Origin: CAWAND01 sp963807065
Lineage (GTDB): Bacteria; Chloroflexota; Anaerolineae; Anaerolineales; E44-bin32
DNA: 64,000 nucleotides
NCBI GenBank assembly: GCA_963807065.1
Contig: CAWDZQ010000004.1
Span: 930,001-994,000, forward strand
Direction of reading: 5' to 3'
Shown here in pieces: positions 34,865 through 42,796 of the stretch. The notes below the pieces were generated by a model, which did no database searches, was not told the DNA's origin, and saw only the letters and a list, made by a program, of their open reading frames with translations. Made by a program: the position numbers and the translations under genes. The stretch's first letter is position 1. The number at the start of each line of letters is the position of its first letter.

Positions 34865-34948
34865 TTGGGTCTCCAATCAGGCGAGTCGGCGGCGCCATCC
34901 GCCAATGGACGCCGTCCAAACGTTGTGGCCCACAGGCAAGTGGGCAGA

Positions 34949-35111
34949 TGTTATAATGCCGCCAGTCTGCGGCCTGGAACAGACATATGGATCGTGAAAT
35001 CCCCCCAGGTGTTGGGGAAAGTCAAGGATCATGGGTCGATCAAGACGATCAGCACACCAGCCTCCCGGGACGGTTTCTGGGGCATGTTGAGTCCGAGGCT
35101 CAACACTCGTT
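34949..35111 (+). promoter_or_regulatory. Extended -10 promoter and structured leader
   Basis: TGTTATAAT at 34949-34957 is an extended -10 element, with no good -35. The leader of about 148 bases before the ATG at 35112 holds several hairpins; the last, GTTGAG at 35086-35091 with CTCAAC at 35099-35104, has the only ribosome-site-like GAGG (35095-35098) in its loop. Confidence 0.4.
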
Positions 35112-35429
35112 ATGGATATTGACCGACGTTCTGTCAAACTCCTGATGTCGTACGACCCCGTTCCCGAATTGCGCGAATCCTACTTTGACTATTTGATGGG
35201 CGAGTTTATCCCGCGCCTTGAACGTCTTGGCCTAACCATGTGTGAATCGTGGCACACAGCCTACGGCGAGCGCCCCTTGCGGCTGATCGCCTTCATAGCC
35301 CCTAACGACCGCACGATGGAAGAGATCCTGGCCAGCAACTCCTTCGCCGAGCTCGAAGAACGGTTCAAAGCGTATGTCTCCAACTACCGTCGCAGGACGG
35401 TCCCGGGCAGGGGTTGGTTCCAGTTCTAG
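35112..35429 (+). CDS. Small NIPSNAP-like protein of unknown function
   Basis: 105 residues with mixed alpha/beta composition (FDYLMGEFIPRLERLGLTMC, then ERPLRLIAFIAPNDRTMEEI and FAELEERFKAYVSNYRRRTV). The pattern suggests a dimeric alpha-beta barrel such as NIPSNAP, but no diagnostic motif was found. A single cysteine lies in the centre. The gene stands alone between divergent neighbours, behind a structured leader. Confidence 0.6.
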   Translation: MDIDRRSVKLLMSYDPVPELRESYFDYLMGEFIPRLERLGLTMCESWHTAYGERPLRLIAFIAPNDRTMEEILASNSFAELEERFKAYVSNYRRRTVPGRGWFQF

Positions 35430-35449
35430 TCACCGGCCGGTGACAGAGA

Positions 35450-35480
35450 TAGTGACAGTTTTCACAATCTGTGTTAGAAT
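35450..35480 (+). promoter_or_regulatory. Promoter of candidate small RNA 2 with overlapping Rex-like site
   Basis: GTGACA at 35452-35457, a 17-base spacer and TAGAAT at 35475-35480, preceded by TGT. The degenerate palindrome TAGTGAC-AGTT-TTCACAA (35450-35467, two mismatches to the Rex-type consensus) covers the -35 box. Confidence 0.55.
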
Positions 35481-35486
35481 GTATTG

Positions 35487-35556
35487 ACCCTGGCCCAGCG
35501 CACACTTCACCCCGCTTCGCAGCCTGCTCTCATTGAACCCACGCCAGGGTTTTTTC
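35487..35556 (+). ncRNA. Candidate small RNA 2
   Basis: The predicted start at 35487 is exactly the first base of ACCCTGGC (35487-35494), which pairs perfectly with GCCAGGGT (35543-35550) and is followed by a T-run (35550-35555). The result is a self-contained RNA of about 70 bases, closed by an eight-base-pair stem with a pyrimidine-rich 48-base interior (CACTTCACCCCGCTT and CCTGCTCTC). It has its own promoter and terminator and no coding frame. Confidence 0.55.
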
Positions 35557-35647
35557 TTTGCTCTACGACCCATTAATTGATGACCATTAAACGTGCGCTG
35601 GGCGCCCACCGCACGTTGCATATCCCGTCTTTAGTTCGGTCCTGCGC

Positions 35648-36850
35648 TCAAATCACGGACAGGCTTCGGCCCACCTCAGCGAAGGCGTCCAGGCCCTGCT
35701 CGAGGTCGTCCGGACTGTGGGCGGCGGAGATCATGACCCGGATTCGGGCTTTGCCTTTGGGAACCGTCGGGTAGCCGATGGCCATGGCGAATACTCCGGC
35801 ATCGAAAAGCTTGCGACTGAACTCTTGGGCCAGCGGGGCTTCGCCGAGCATGATTGGCGTAATCGGCGTGGTGCTGCTGCCTGTGTCAAAGCCCAACGAC
35901 TTCATCTGAGATTTGAACGTCTCGGCGTTCGCCCACAGGCGATCCACTTGTTCGGTGGACTCTTCCAGCAAGTCGACGGCCGCCAGACAAGCGGCAACAT
36001 CGGGGACGGTCATGGCTGAAGAGAACAAAAACGGCCGGCCGCGCTGCTTGAGCCACTCGACGATGCGGGAAGACCCCGCCACCACACCGCCGACCACGCC
36101 AAAGGCCTTGGACAGCGTGCCCACCTCGACATCCACCTTGCCGTGCAACCCGAAGTGGTCGACGATCCCGCGCCCACCCTTGCCGAGCACGCCCTCGCCG
36201 TGGGCGTCATCGACCATTAACATGTAGCCATACAGGTCGGCCACCTCGAAAAGCCGATCCAGCGGCGCCACATCGCCATCCATACTGAAAACGCCATCAC
36301 TGATGATCATGGCCCGCTGATAGCCGTCCCCCTTATGGGTTTCTATCTGGGCCCTGAGGTCTTCCGGGTCGGCATGGGCGAAGCGGATAATGGTGGCCCC
36401 CGAAAGGCGGCAACCGTCAATAATGCTGGCGTGGTTGAGTTCGTCGGAATAGACCACATCCTGCTTGCCGACCAGCGCCGGAATCGTCCCCAGATTGGCG
36501 TTAAATCCGGATTGGAATGTGATGGCGTCCTCAACGCCCTTGAAGGCCGCCAACCGTCGCTCGAGTTGGCGGTGCAAGTCCATCGTACCGGCGATGGTGC
36601 GCACGGCGCCTGGCCCGACGCCGTAAGTCGACATCGCCTCTGTGGCTGCCGCCACCAGCCGTGGGTGATTGGCAAGACCGAGATAGTTGTTGGCGCAGAA
36701 GTTCAGCACCCGCTGGCCATCGACCGTGAGCCAGGCGCCCTGAGGCGAACTGAGCGAGCGAATTGAGTTATAGAGCCCAGCCTTCCTGAGGCCCTGGAGC
36801 TCGTCTTCGATCCACTGTGTCTTGGCGCTGTTTCCTGAGTTCTCAGCCAT
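35648..36850 (-). CDS. kbl: Glycine C-acetyltransferase (2-amino-3-ketobutyrate CoA ligase)
   Basis: 400 residues, the normal length. It cleaves 2-amino-3-oxobutyrate with CoA to glycine and acetyl-CoA in threonine breakdown. Family stretches are NFCANNYLGLANHPRLVAAA, FNANLGTIPALVGKQDVVYS, VDDAHGEGVLG, and the PLP lysine in TLSKAFGVVGG. It is the last gene of a minus-strand operon and overlaps the GIY-YIG gene by eight bases. The usual partner tdh is not adjacent; the MDR dehydrogenase at 45.9 kb might serve. Confidence 0.93.
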   Translation of the reverse strand: MAENSGNSAKTQWIEDELQGLRKAGLYNSIRSLSSPQGAWLTVDGQRVLNFCANNYLGLANHPRLVAAATEAMSTYGVGPGAVRTIAGTMDLHRQLERRLAAFKGVEDAITFQSGFNANLGTIPALVGKQDVVYSDELNHASIIDGCRLSGATIIRFAHADPEDLRAQIETHKGDGYQRAMIISDGVFSMDGDVAPLDRLFEVADLYGYMLMVDDAHGEGVLGKGGRGIVDHFGLHGKVDVEVGTLSKAFGVVGGVVAGSSRIVEWLKQRGRPFLFSSAMTVPDVAACLAAVDLLEESTEQVDRLWANAETFKSQMKSLGFDTGSSTTPITPIMLGEAPLAQEFSRKLFDAGVFAMAIGYPTVPKGKARIRVMISAAHSPDDLEQGLDAFAEVGRSLSVI

Positions 36851-37133
36851 GCGATGCCTCTTCTCCTGAGGTGGGTGAAGCTTGAGTCTGGGACCGGATC
36901 AGCTTGAGCTTGGCCTGGCGCGAGCGAGACTTGATGGCGCGTTCTCGGCGCATCGCTGTCGATCGGTCGCCCTGGGATTCGAGGTAGACGAGCTTAAGGG
37001 GGCGTCGGGACCGGGTGTATCGCGCACCGCGCCCGGCGTTGTGTTCTTTGAGCCTGCGTTCAGGGTCGGTCGTCCAGCCTGTATAGAAGCTGCCATCGGC
37101 GCATTCGAGGATATAGCAGTAGCATTCCGTCAC
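36843..37133 (-). CDS. GIY-YIG domain protein
   Basis: 96 residues from a GTG at 37133. The short GIY-YIG nuclease domain reads CYCYILECADGSFYTGWTTD, with RLKEHNAGRGARYTRSRRPL and the later AMRRERAIKSRSRQAKLKLI, as in the UPF0213/YhbQ group. These are compact putative endonucleases without a proven role. TATAAT on the minus strand (37140-37145) ends six bases before the GTG and no ribosome site is visible, so an internal leaderless promoter is possible. Confidence 0.88.
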   Translation of the reverse strand: MTECYCYILECADGSFYTGWTTDPERRLKEHNAGRGARYTRSRRPLKLVYLESQGDRSTAMRRERAIKSRSRQAKLKLIRSQTQASPTSGEEASHG

Positions 37134-37167
37134 ACGGCCATTATAGCGCCTGGCGCGGGGTACTCCC

Positions 37168-38145
37168 TCAGGCCTGGTCGCCATCCGGAGGGCGTCGGGG
37201 CCGGAATCCGAAGAGGTTTCCGAGAATGCCGGGGTTGGGCGGCAAGGGATCCCCGCCCGAATTCGGACGGTTGCCGTGTCGAACCTGCATCCAATCATCG
37301 CGAGCCTCGAGGGCCTGGTCGACGAGAGATTCGAGCGGCTCGCTCGTTTCGGCTCCGAAGGCCGCTTCGAAGCTCACCACCTCCTGCGCCAGTCTGCCAA
37401 GCTGTCCCAGCAGGCTGGTCCGGCGTGACCAAAGGCTCTCGGTCAGCTTGTCTCCCTGGACCAGGGCGTGGTCGATATAGGCTGCAAACGGGCGGCCGGC
37501 GAGCCGTTCGACGTTGCCCCAGCCTGGGGCGCCCGACAGCGTACGCAAAAGCATCAGCCCCAAGAGCGCCGGGAGAAGATCCACCGCCGCCATCACAAAC
37601 TCAAGCTCTGATGGGTCGATGAAGAAAGGCGTCGATCCCAAGGACTCAGCGACCGACAAGGCGAGCTCGATCGAGTCCTCTGGCGTTTCAGGATCAATCG
37701 CCAGGCCGAGTGAGCCGCCTCGGAACAGATTGGCGTCGGCGACCGATGGAGTATGCGGTGCGATAAGACCTTCGGCCGACACCACCAGCGTGCCGCGGAT
37801 GATCCGTCCTGCCTGATCACCTAGCCTAGAAAGCACCTGCGGGTCGTGGGGTTGGGGTGTCAGGTCGAGCAGGATCGCCCCGGGCTTCAATGCGCCTAAC
37901 AGATCTTCGATGAGATCGGAGGCCTCGGCTTGTGGCATGGCCAGGACAACCAGGTCGACTTCAGCGGCGGTCTTGCGGGGATCGAGGACGCGTCGCTCGA
38001 ATGCCCCCGATTCCAGGGCGGCACTGGCGGCTGCCTTGTCTCGGTCATAGCCGAACAGCGTGGGCGGATCGAGCGACCTGCCCATGGCCAGGCCGATGGC
38101 CGTGCCGACCTCGCCCAGCCCGACGATCAGGATTTGTGGGGGCAT
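37168..38145 (-). CDS. Prephenate dehydrogenase-like NAD(P)-binding protein
   Basis: 325 residues. The Rossmann motif ILIVGLGEVGTAIGLAMGRS opens the protein and a helical dimerization domain follows (VMAAVDLLPALLGLMLLRTL). The arrangement matches prephenate dehydrogenase/TyrA or 6-phosphogluconate-dehydrogenase-like proteins, but the typical His of TyrA is not obvious (APHTPSV is a candidate). An acidic/proline-rich tail ends the protein. GAGG precedes the ATG. Biosynthetic role is unproven. Confidence 0.7.
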   Translation of the reverse strand: MPPQILIVGLGEVGTAIGLAMGRSLDPPTLFGYDRDKAAASAALESGAFERRVLDPRKTAAEVDLVVLAMPQAEASDLIEDLLGALKPGAILLDLTPQPHDPQVLSRLGDQAGRIIRGTLVVSAEGLIAPHTPSVADANLFRGGSLGLAIDPETPEDSIELALSVAESLGSTPFFIDPSELEFVMAAVDLLPALLGLMLLRTLSGAPGWGNVERLAGRPFAAYIDHALVQGDKLTESLWSRRTSLLGQLGRLAQEVVSFEAAFGAETSEPLESLVDQALEARDDWMQVRHGNRPNSGGDPLPPNPGILGNLFGFRPRRPPDGDQA

Positions 38146-38153
38146 GTTTGACC

Positions 38154-38669
38154 TCAGCTTTGATTATCCGCCTGCTGCAGCCGGCGCAGCAGGCGATCTG
38201 CCTCGGATGTCGGTAAGAATGAAGGATCCTGGTGGCGCCGAACGAGTTCGATGAGGCGCGGGCTGGCACCCGTCGTGGCCAGCATCTCCGCTCCCCATTG
38301 AGCGTGGTTTTGGGAAACGGCCAGTGCGCTGCGCCAGGCTGGCCCGCGTTCATCTGCAGACCAAGCCGCCCAGCCTGGCGCGATGGCCTGCGCCAGCACG
38401 ATGAAAGCCCGCTCCCACAGGTGGAGCGGGCGATGAACCTTCCCAATATCGTGCAGGAGCGCGGCTGCCAGCAGGTCGGGATCCTTCTCGCCAGACTCTA
38501 CCAGGATATCGAGGACACGTAGACTGTGAAGTTGGTCGGCGGCTGGAAGACGCAGAAACAAACGCCGCTGCGCCTCGGTGAGAAACGGCCATGTGCGCGC
38601 CAGGTCCTGAAGCCTGGCATGAGCACCGAAACTGCGAACGAACTGCGCCGTCCGATAGGTGAGATTCAT
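38154..38669 (-). CDS. HD-domain phosphohydrolase
   Basis: 171 residues. The HD pair is His73-Asp74 in AAALLHDIGKVHRPL, with His48 (ADQLHSLRVL) upstream and later histidines (SQNHAQWGAEML and VRRHQDPSF) completing a metal site. The substrate is unknown. It begins one base after the protease gene stop. Confidence 0.85.
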   Translation of the reverse strand: MNLTYRTAQFVRSFGAHARLQDLARTWPFLTEAQRRLFLRLPAADQLHSLRVLDILVESGEKDPDLLAAALLHDIGKVHRPLHLWERAFIVLAQAIAPGWAAWSADERGPAWRSALAVSQNHAQWGAEMLATTGASPRLIELVRRHQDPSFLPTSEADRLLRRLQQADNQS

Positions 38670-38670
38670 C

Positions 38671-39315
38671 TCACAAGATGAGCAAACGAAATACCTGTTG
38701 CGTGGGCCAGCCGATCAAGGTGCCCAGGACATCCAGTCCGACCAATGGCGCCAAGAAGACCAGGGCCAGGAGGAGGAGCGGGCCGTAAGGTCGAAGCCGG
38801 TACAGGGTGGCCCGGGCTTCGGGTGGCAGGAAGTACTCAAGCACCTTCTCGCCGTCGAGAGGGGAGATGGGTATGAGGTTGAAGAACAGCAGGATCAGGT
38901 TGATGAAGATGAACTCTGTCAGGAAGCTCGACGCTGACGGAAGGATCCGTCCAGGGGCAGCAAACGGATCGAGCCACCCGGCGCGAAACGGGATGGCCGC
39001 CAGGATTGCCATCACCAGATTGGAGAAGGGTCCTGCGATCGACACCAACATGGTCCCGGATGGCGTTCTGCGTTCCAGGGCATACGGGTTGATGGGCACC
39101 GGGCGCGCCCAGCCGAACCCTGCCACCAGAAGCAGCAACGAGCCCAGAGGATCCAGATGGGAGAGCGGATTCAAGGTCAGGCGGCCATTGAGGCGCGGCG
39201 TGTCGTCGCCCAGCTCGTCCGCCGACCACGCATGGGCGAATTCGTGCCCGGTGAAGGCGATAACCAGCGTGATGAGTTTGGAGATAATCGTCGGGGCGGA
39301 CAGACCGAAGAACAT
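38671..39315 (-). CDS. Site-2 protease family (M50) membrane peptidase
   Basis: 214 residues with five to six membrane helices. The zinc motif HEFAH is at His24-His28 and the third ligand lies in FNLIPISPLDGEKVLEYF. It belongs to the short M50 group that lacks a PDZ domain and cleaves membrane proteins within the bilayer. The ATG at 39315 is only six bases from a minus-strand TATAAT (39322-39327), so the transcript is probably leaderless. It heads an operon with HD, prephenate-dehydrogenase-like, GIY-YIG and kbl genes. Confidence 0.9.
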   Translation of the reverse strand: MFFGLSAPTIISKLITLVIAFTGHEFAHAWSADELGDDTPRLNGRLTLNPLSHLDPLGSLLLLVAGFGWARPVPINPYALERRTPSGTMLVSIAGPFSNLVMAILAAIPFRAGWLDPFAAPGRILPSASSFLTEFIFINLILLFFNLIPISPLDGEKVLEYFLPPEARATLYRLRPYGPLLLLALVFLAPLVGLDVLGTLIGWPTQQVFRLLIL

Positions 39316-39320
39316 GCGGC

Positions 39321-39363
39321 GATTATACCATCGGGGTATGCCGGCTCTGCCGATGGTATAATC
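39321..39363. promoter_or_regulatory. Divergent promoter pair in a 14-base inverted repeat
   Basis: GATTATACCATCGG (39321-39334) and CCGATGGTATAATC (39350-39363) are perfect complements separated by 15 bases. Each arm contains a TATAAT -10 box, one facing the M50 protease gene and the other facing DUF951. The symmetry could serve a dimeric regulator that controls both directions. Confidence 0.55.
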
Positions 39364-39389
39364 TCGCCGGTCGGCTCAGGAGTTCCCCC

Positions 39390-39599
39390 ATGCTCCCAGA
39401 AATGCAAATGGACGATGTCGTTCGGCTGCGAAAACCCCATCCGTGTGGGGGCACCGACTGGATCGTAGTGCGTTTGGGCGCCGACATTGGCCTGAAATGC
39501 CTCGGATGTGGCCGGCGGATTCTTCTGTCGCGACGCGAGGTGGCACGACGCATGAAGAAGTACGTCCACCAAGGAGGGCCACAACCAACCGATGAATGA
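39390..39599 (+). CDS. DUF951 family protein
   Basis: 69 residues. The family core DVVRLRKPHPCGGTDWIVVR, then GADIGLKCLGCGRRILLSRR, with CGG and CLGC, defines DUF951, a small zinc-ribbon-like protein found in Firmicutes and Chloroflexota. AGGAG lies six bases before the ATG, and TATAAT is at 39357-39362. It overlaps the glycosyltransferase gene by eight bases. Function is not known. Confidence 0.88.
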   Translation: MLPEMQMDDVVRLRKPHPCGGTDWIVVRLGADIGLKCLGCGRRILLSRREVARRMKKYVHQGGPQPTDE

Positions 39600-40761
39600 T
39601 CCAAGACGCGTTCTGTTCTTATTCTCCGACACCGGGGGCGGGCACCGTAGTGCCGCTGAGGCAATCATCGAGGCGCTGCAGAAGTATTTCCCGGGCAGAG
39701 TTGATCCCGACCTGGTGGACGTGCTCAAGGACTACGCACCACGGCCGCTCGATCACTTGCCCGAAGCCTATCCGAGCATAGTCAAGGTTCCCAAAGCCTG
39801 GGAGCTGGGTTACAAACTCTTCGACGGACACCTTCGGGGCCGGGCGCTCTCGGCTGCTTTCTGGCCATATGTGCGCTCAGCTGCCCGCCGCGTGGTTTCG
39901 GAGCATCCGGCCGACATGATCGTGTCCGTCCACCCGCTGTTGACCTGGCCGGTCATCAAGGCCCTGCCCGACGTTCGGCCCCCGTTCATGGTGGTCGTCA
40001 CCGATTTGGTCTCGGTGCACGCTCTTTGGTACAACACCGAAGTTGACACCTATGTTGTGGCCACCTCCAAAGCGCGTGACAAGGCCATAGAAATGGGCCT
40101 TCCAGCGTCACGCGTTTCGGTCCTCGGGCTTCCCGTCGCTGAGCGATTCTGCCGGCCCGGCGCGGATCCGATGGAAGCGCGCAAAAGGTTAGGATGGCCG
40201 ATGGACCGGCCGATGGTCTTGATCGTCGGCGGTGGTGAAGGCATGGGGCCGGTCTACGAGACCGCCCGCGCCATCGCCCGACAGTCGGAGAAGTTTGGCC
40301 TGGCATTGGTGGCGGGGCGCAATCAGCGGCTGAAAGCGCGCCTCGAAGCCGCAACGTGGGAAGTTCCGACATTCGTCTACGGTTTCGTCACCGACATGCC
40401 GGAATTGATGCAGGCTGCCAGCCTGCTGGTGACCAAGGCCGGACCGGGCACCATTACGGAAGCCCTGAACGCCGGGCTGCCGATGGTCCTTTACAGCCAT
40501 CTGCCCGGGCAAGAGGAAGGCAACGTCGATTATGTTGTGGAAAAGGGCGTGGGCGTTTGGGCGCCGGGACCCGAGTCGGCGGCCGCTGCCGTCGGACGCT
40601 GGTTGCGCCGGCCAGAAGACATAGAAAAAGCCGCAGCCGTGTGTGAGGAGATCGCACGACCGGCTGCGGCTCGGCACATCGCTGAACTGATCGTTGGGAA
40701 CCTGGACTCCCCGAGTGGAGCTCCTCGTCAGGGGATTTCCCCGTATTCGGCAAGGGCCTGA
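39592..40761 (+). CDS. MGDG synthase/UgtP-like glycosyltransferase
   Basis: 389 residues. It matches the diacylglycerol glucosyl/galactosyltransferase group (GT28): VLFLFSDTGGGHRSAAEAII at the start, VVVTDLVSVHALWYN in the acceptor domain, and VTKAGPGTITEALNAGLPMV in the donor site. It probably adds a sugar to diacylglycerol to make membrane glycolipid. It is coupled to DUF951 by overlap. Confidence 0.87.
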   Translation: MNDPRRVLFLFSDTGGGHRSAAEAIIEALQKYFPGRVDPDLVDVLKDYAPRPLDHLPEAYPSIVKVPKAWELGYKLFDGHLRGRALSAAFWPYVRSAARRVVSEHPADMIVSVHPLLTWPVIKALPDVRPPFMVVVTDLVSVHALWYNTEVDTYVVATSKARDKAIEMGLPASRVSVLGLPVAERFCRPGADPMEARKRLGWPMDRPMVLIVGGGEGMGPVYETARAIARQSEKFGLALVAGRNQRLKARLEAATWEVPTFVYGFVTDMPELMQAASLLVTKAGPGTITEALNAGLPMVLYSHLPGQEEGNVDYVVEKGVGVWAPGPESAAAAVGRWLRRPEDIEKAAAVCEEIARPAAARHIAELIVGNLDSPSGAPRQGISPYSARA

Positions 40762-40791
40762 GGCTCAGACGCCAAAGGCGGTCGGCGCGTC

Positions 40792-40935
40792 CTAAATGTT
40801 CGCCACGATATTGCTAAACATGTTCCCGACTCCAGCGCCGAAGAGTGCCATGACCACGATCACCGCAATACCTACGAGCAGGATGATCATGGCGTACTCA
40901 ACTAGGCCCTGTCCTCGGGGAGAAAAAATGAGCAT
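40792..40935 (-). CDS. Flp/Fap-type pilin, very short
   Basis: 47 residues from the ATG at 40935. A short leader (MLIFSPRGQG) with a prepilin-peptidase-like Gly site is followed by LVEYAMIILLVGIAVIVVMA, the hydrophobic helix with the conserved Glu and Tyr of Flp pilins. It would be the subunit of a Tad-type pilus. A promoter is seen upstream, but no tad assembly or peptidase genes lie in the window. Confidence 0.82.
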   Translation of the reverse strand: MLIFSPRGQGLVEYAMIILLVGIAVIVVMALFGAGVGNMFSNIVANI

Positions 40936-40979
40936 AAAGACCCCGCAGGCGATAGATGAAGTTACGAAATGACAATCTC

Positions 40980-41007
40980 AGTATAGGGGAGTTTGGGCCT
41001 TGTTCAA
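40980..41007 (-). promoter_or_regulatory. Promoter of the Flp pilin gene
   Basis: On the minus strand TTGAAC (41007-41002), a 16-base spacer and TATACT (40985-40980). The leader to the pilin ATG would be about 37 bases. Confidence 0.6.
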
Positions 41008-41085
41008 TAGTCCCGAGGCTGGATTTGCCTGTATGTAACGCAACTGTAAGGTGCCTGCAAGGCGCGTACGGCTTGGGCTGATCTC

Positions 41086-41457
41086 ATGCACAAGTTGATG
41101 GTGATCTTTCACCCATCTGGTGACCCAGTCGAGCTGGAGCAACAATGGAGTGAGACCTTTGTAGCCCGGGCGGAGAAGATGCCCGGGCTCAGGCGCGTTT
41201 CGGTGAGCCGTGTGCGCGAGCGCCTGATCGAACGGACCCGAATTCAGCTGATCCACGAGTTCTACTTCGAAGACGAGCCGGCGCTGCATCGGGCGCTGGC
41301 CTCTCCTGAGGGGCAGGCCGCCGGGAAGGCATTGATGCGTTTTGCCGCAGAAGACGTGACCCTTGTGACGGCAGAGTATTTGGAAGAGCCGCGGGGCGGC
41401 GACTTGTCCGGATCAGGGCGTCAGGCCGCGGCAGACGCCCGGGGCGCCGATGGCTAG
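41086..41457 (+). CDS. EthD-family protein
   Basis: 123 residues. KLMVIFHPSGDPVELEQQWS and the later FYFEDEPALHRALASPEGQA match the EthD ferredoxin-like dimeric barrel. In rhodococci EthD supports a P450 that degrades ethers; in most genomes the role is unknown. A Gly/Ala-rich tail of about 20 residues extends past the domain. Confidence 0.8.
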   Translation: MHKLMVIFHPSGDPVELEQQWSETFVARAEKMPGLRRVSVSRVRERLIERTRIQLIHEFYFEDEPALHRALASPEGQAAGKALMRFAAEDVTLVTAEYLEEPRGGDLSGSGRQAAADARGADG

Positions 41458-41496
41458 CCCGAGCGGCCCGGCTGTTCGCCTGTCGGAGGGCGTGAG

Positions 41497-42009
41497 ATGG
41501 CCAAGTCGGAGTACGAGATGCTGACCACGGACGACTTGAGGGACTTCATCCAACGGCATGCCTTGCGGGCTGAGATTGTGCGCTTGCGGGTCGAAACGCC
41601 GACGGTGGACGCGGCCGCCGAGGCGCTGGGGGTGACCAGCGATCAGATCATCAAGTCGTTGGTGTTCGAAGCCGGTGGAACGCAGGTGCTGGTGGTAGCC
41701 GGAGGGACAAGCCCTGTCCAGGCCGCTCGCCTGGCGGCCCACCTGGGCGTCCCGATATCAAGCGTGGCGCTGGCACCCGCGTCGGGCGTGATGGAGCTGA
41801 CAGGCTATCCGGTGGGCGGCGTTCCGCCCTTTGGTCACGCGGTCCCTCTCGACACGTTCATCGACGTCAAAATCCTCCGCCATGAGTGGGTGTGGGGTGG
41901 CGGTGGAGAGTCGGGGGTGCTGCTCAAGTGCCGGCCGACGGTCATCCTCGGTGTATGCCAAGCCGAGGTGGTCGACCTTCAGTCCCCGATGGATGCGCAC
42001 GATGGGTGA
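41497..42009 (+). CDS. YbaK/EbsC family aminoacyl-tRNA deacylase-like protein
   Basis: 170 residues. The INS/YbaK domain is visible in TVDAAAEALGVTSDQIIKSL, VLVVAGGTSPVQAARLAAHL and TGYPVGGVPPFGHAVPLDTF. Related proteins hydrolyse mischarged tRNAs in trans (Cys-tRNA-Pro, Ala-tRNA-Pro). It ends by overlapping the next gene by eight bases. Confidence 0.88.
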   Translation: MAKSEYEMLTTDDLRDFIQRHALRAEIVRLRVETPTVDAAAEALGVTSDQIIKSLVFEAGGTQVLVVAGGTSPVQAARLAAHLGVPISSVALAPASGVMELTGYPVGGVPPFGHAVPLDTFIDVKILRHEWVWGGGGESGVLLKCRPTVILGVCQAEVVDLQSPMDAHDG

Positions 42010-42754
42010 CCGGCTGGATTTGCGACCCCGGAGCCGCCGGCGGAGCTTGTGGGCGCTGGGAGGCGTGGCGGCCTTGGTGGTGCTGGGAGTCGCGGCTGCC
42101 TTGTGGCGCTTTCAGCCGGCCACCGGCCGCATGCTTCGCCTTCGCCAGTACTGGTCTGACCCGCTCGCCCATCAGGCATGGATGATCGAGGCCGGCCAGC
42201 GCTGCGGTGGGGCGCCCTTCGTGCTACCGACGAATGGATACATCGGATTCTTTTGGCACGATTCGTTTCGGCTGGGACAGGTTCATCAGGGGCTGGACAT
42301 CTTCGGTCCCACGGGCCCGGACGGACTGGGGCGAACCCCCGTCGTGGCAGCCTACGATGGCTATCTGACGCGTCTGGCGGATTGGCACTCGGCTGTGATC
42401 ATGCGTGTACCTGAAGATCCCCTTTACCAGGGACGCCAGATCTGGCTCTACTATACCCATATGGCCGATGCCCAGGGGCGGTCCTTTATCCACCCCGATT
42501 TTCCCCCGGGCGCCAGCGAACAGTTCGTTCGAGCCGGAACCCTGCTTGGGTTTCAAGGAGATTACTCAGGTAATCCGGCCAATCCGGTTGGCATGCATCT
42601 GCATTTTTCGATCGTCCAGGATGACGGGCAAGGATCCTTCAAGAACGAATTGGAGGTCGGAAACACCCTCGACCCATCGCCCTACCTGGGCATGCAGCTC
42701 GACGCGCGCCAAATCGGGGACCGAGTGGCGGTCTGCGCAAGCTCTGAGGGATAA
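42002..42754 (+). CDS. Membrane-anchored M23-like (LytM) peptidase
   Basis: 250 residues from the ATG at 42002. One membrane helix (WALGGVAALVVLGVAAALW) precedes an outer domain with HQGLDIFGPTG (HxxxD motif) and MHLHFSIVQDD (HxH), the zinc ligands of M23 endopeptidases. It would act on peptidoglycan cross-links in the cell wall space. A short insertion around YTHMADAQGR is normal for the family. Confidence 0.78.
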   Translation: MGDRLDLRPRSRRRSLWALGGVAALVVLGVAAALWRFQPATGRMLRLRQYWSDPLAHQAWMIEAGQRCGGAPFVLPTNGYIGFFWHDSFRLGQVHQGLDIFGPTGPDGLGRTPVVAAYDGYLTRLADWHSAVIMRVPEDPLYQGRQIWLYYTHMADAQGRSFIHPDFPPGASEQFVRAGTLLGFQGDYSGNPANPVGMHLHFSIVQDDGQGSFKNELEVGNTLDPSPYLGMQLDARQIGDRVAVCASSEG

Positions 42755-42796
42755 TTCGAGCTACCGCAGGCGGCAGTCCATTGGCGGGAGGTGGTG

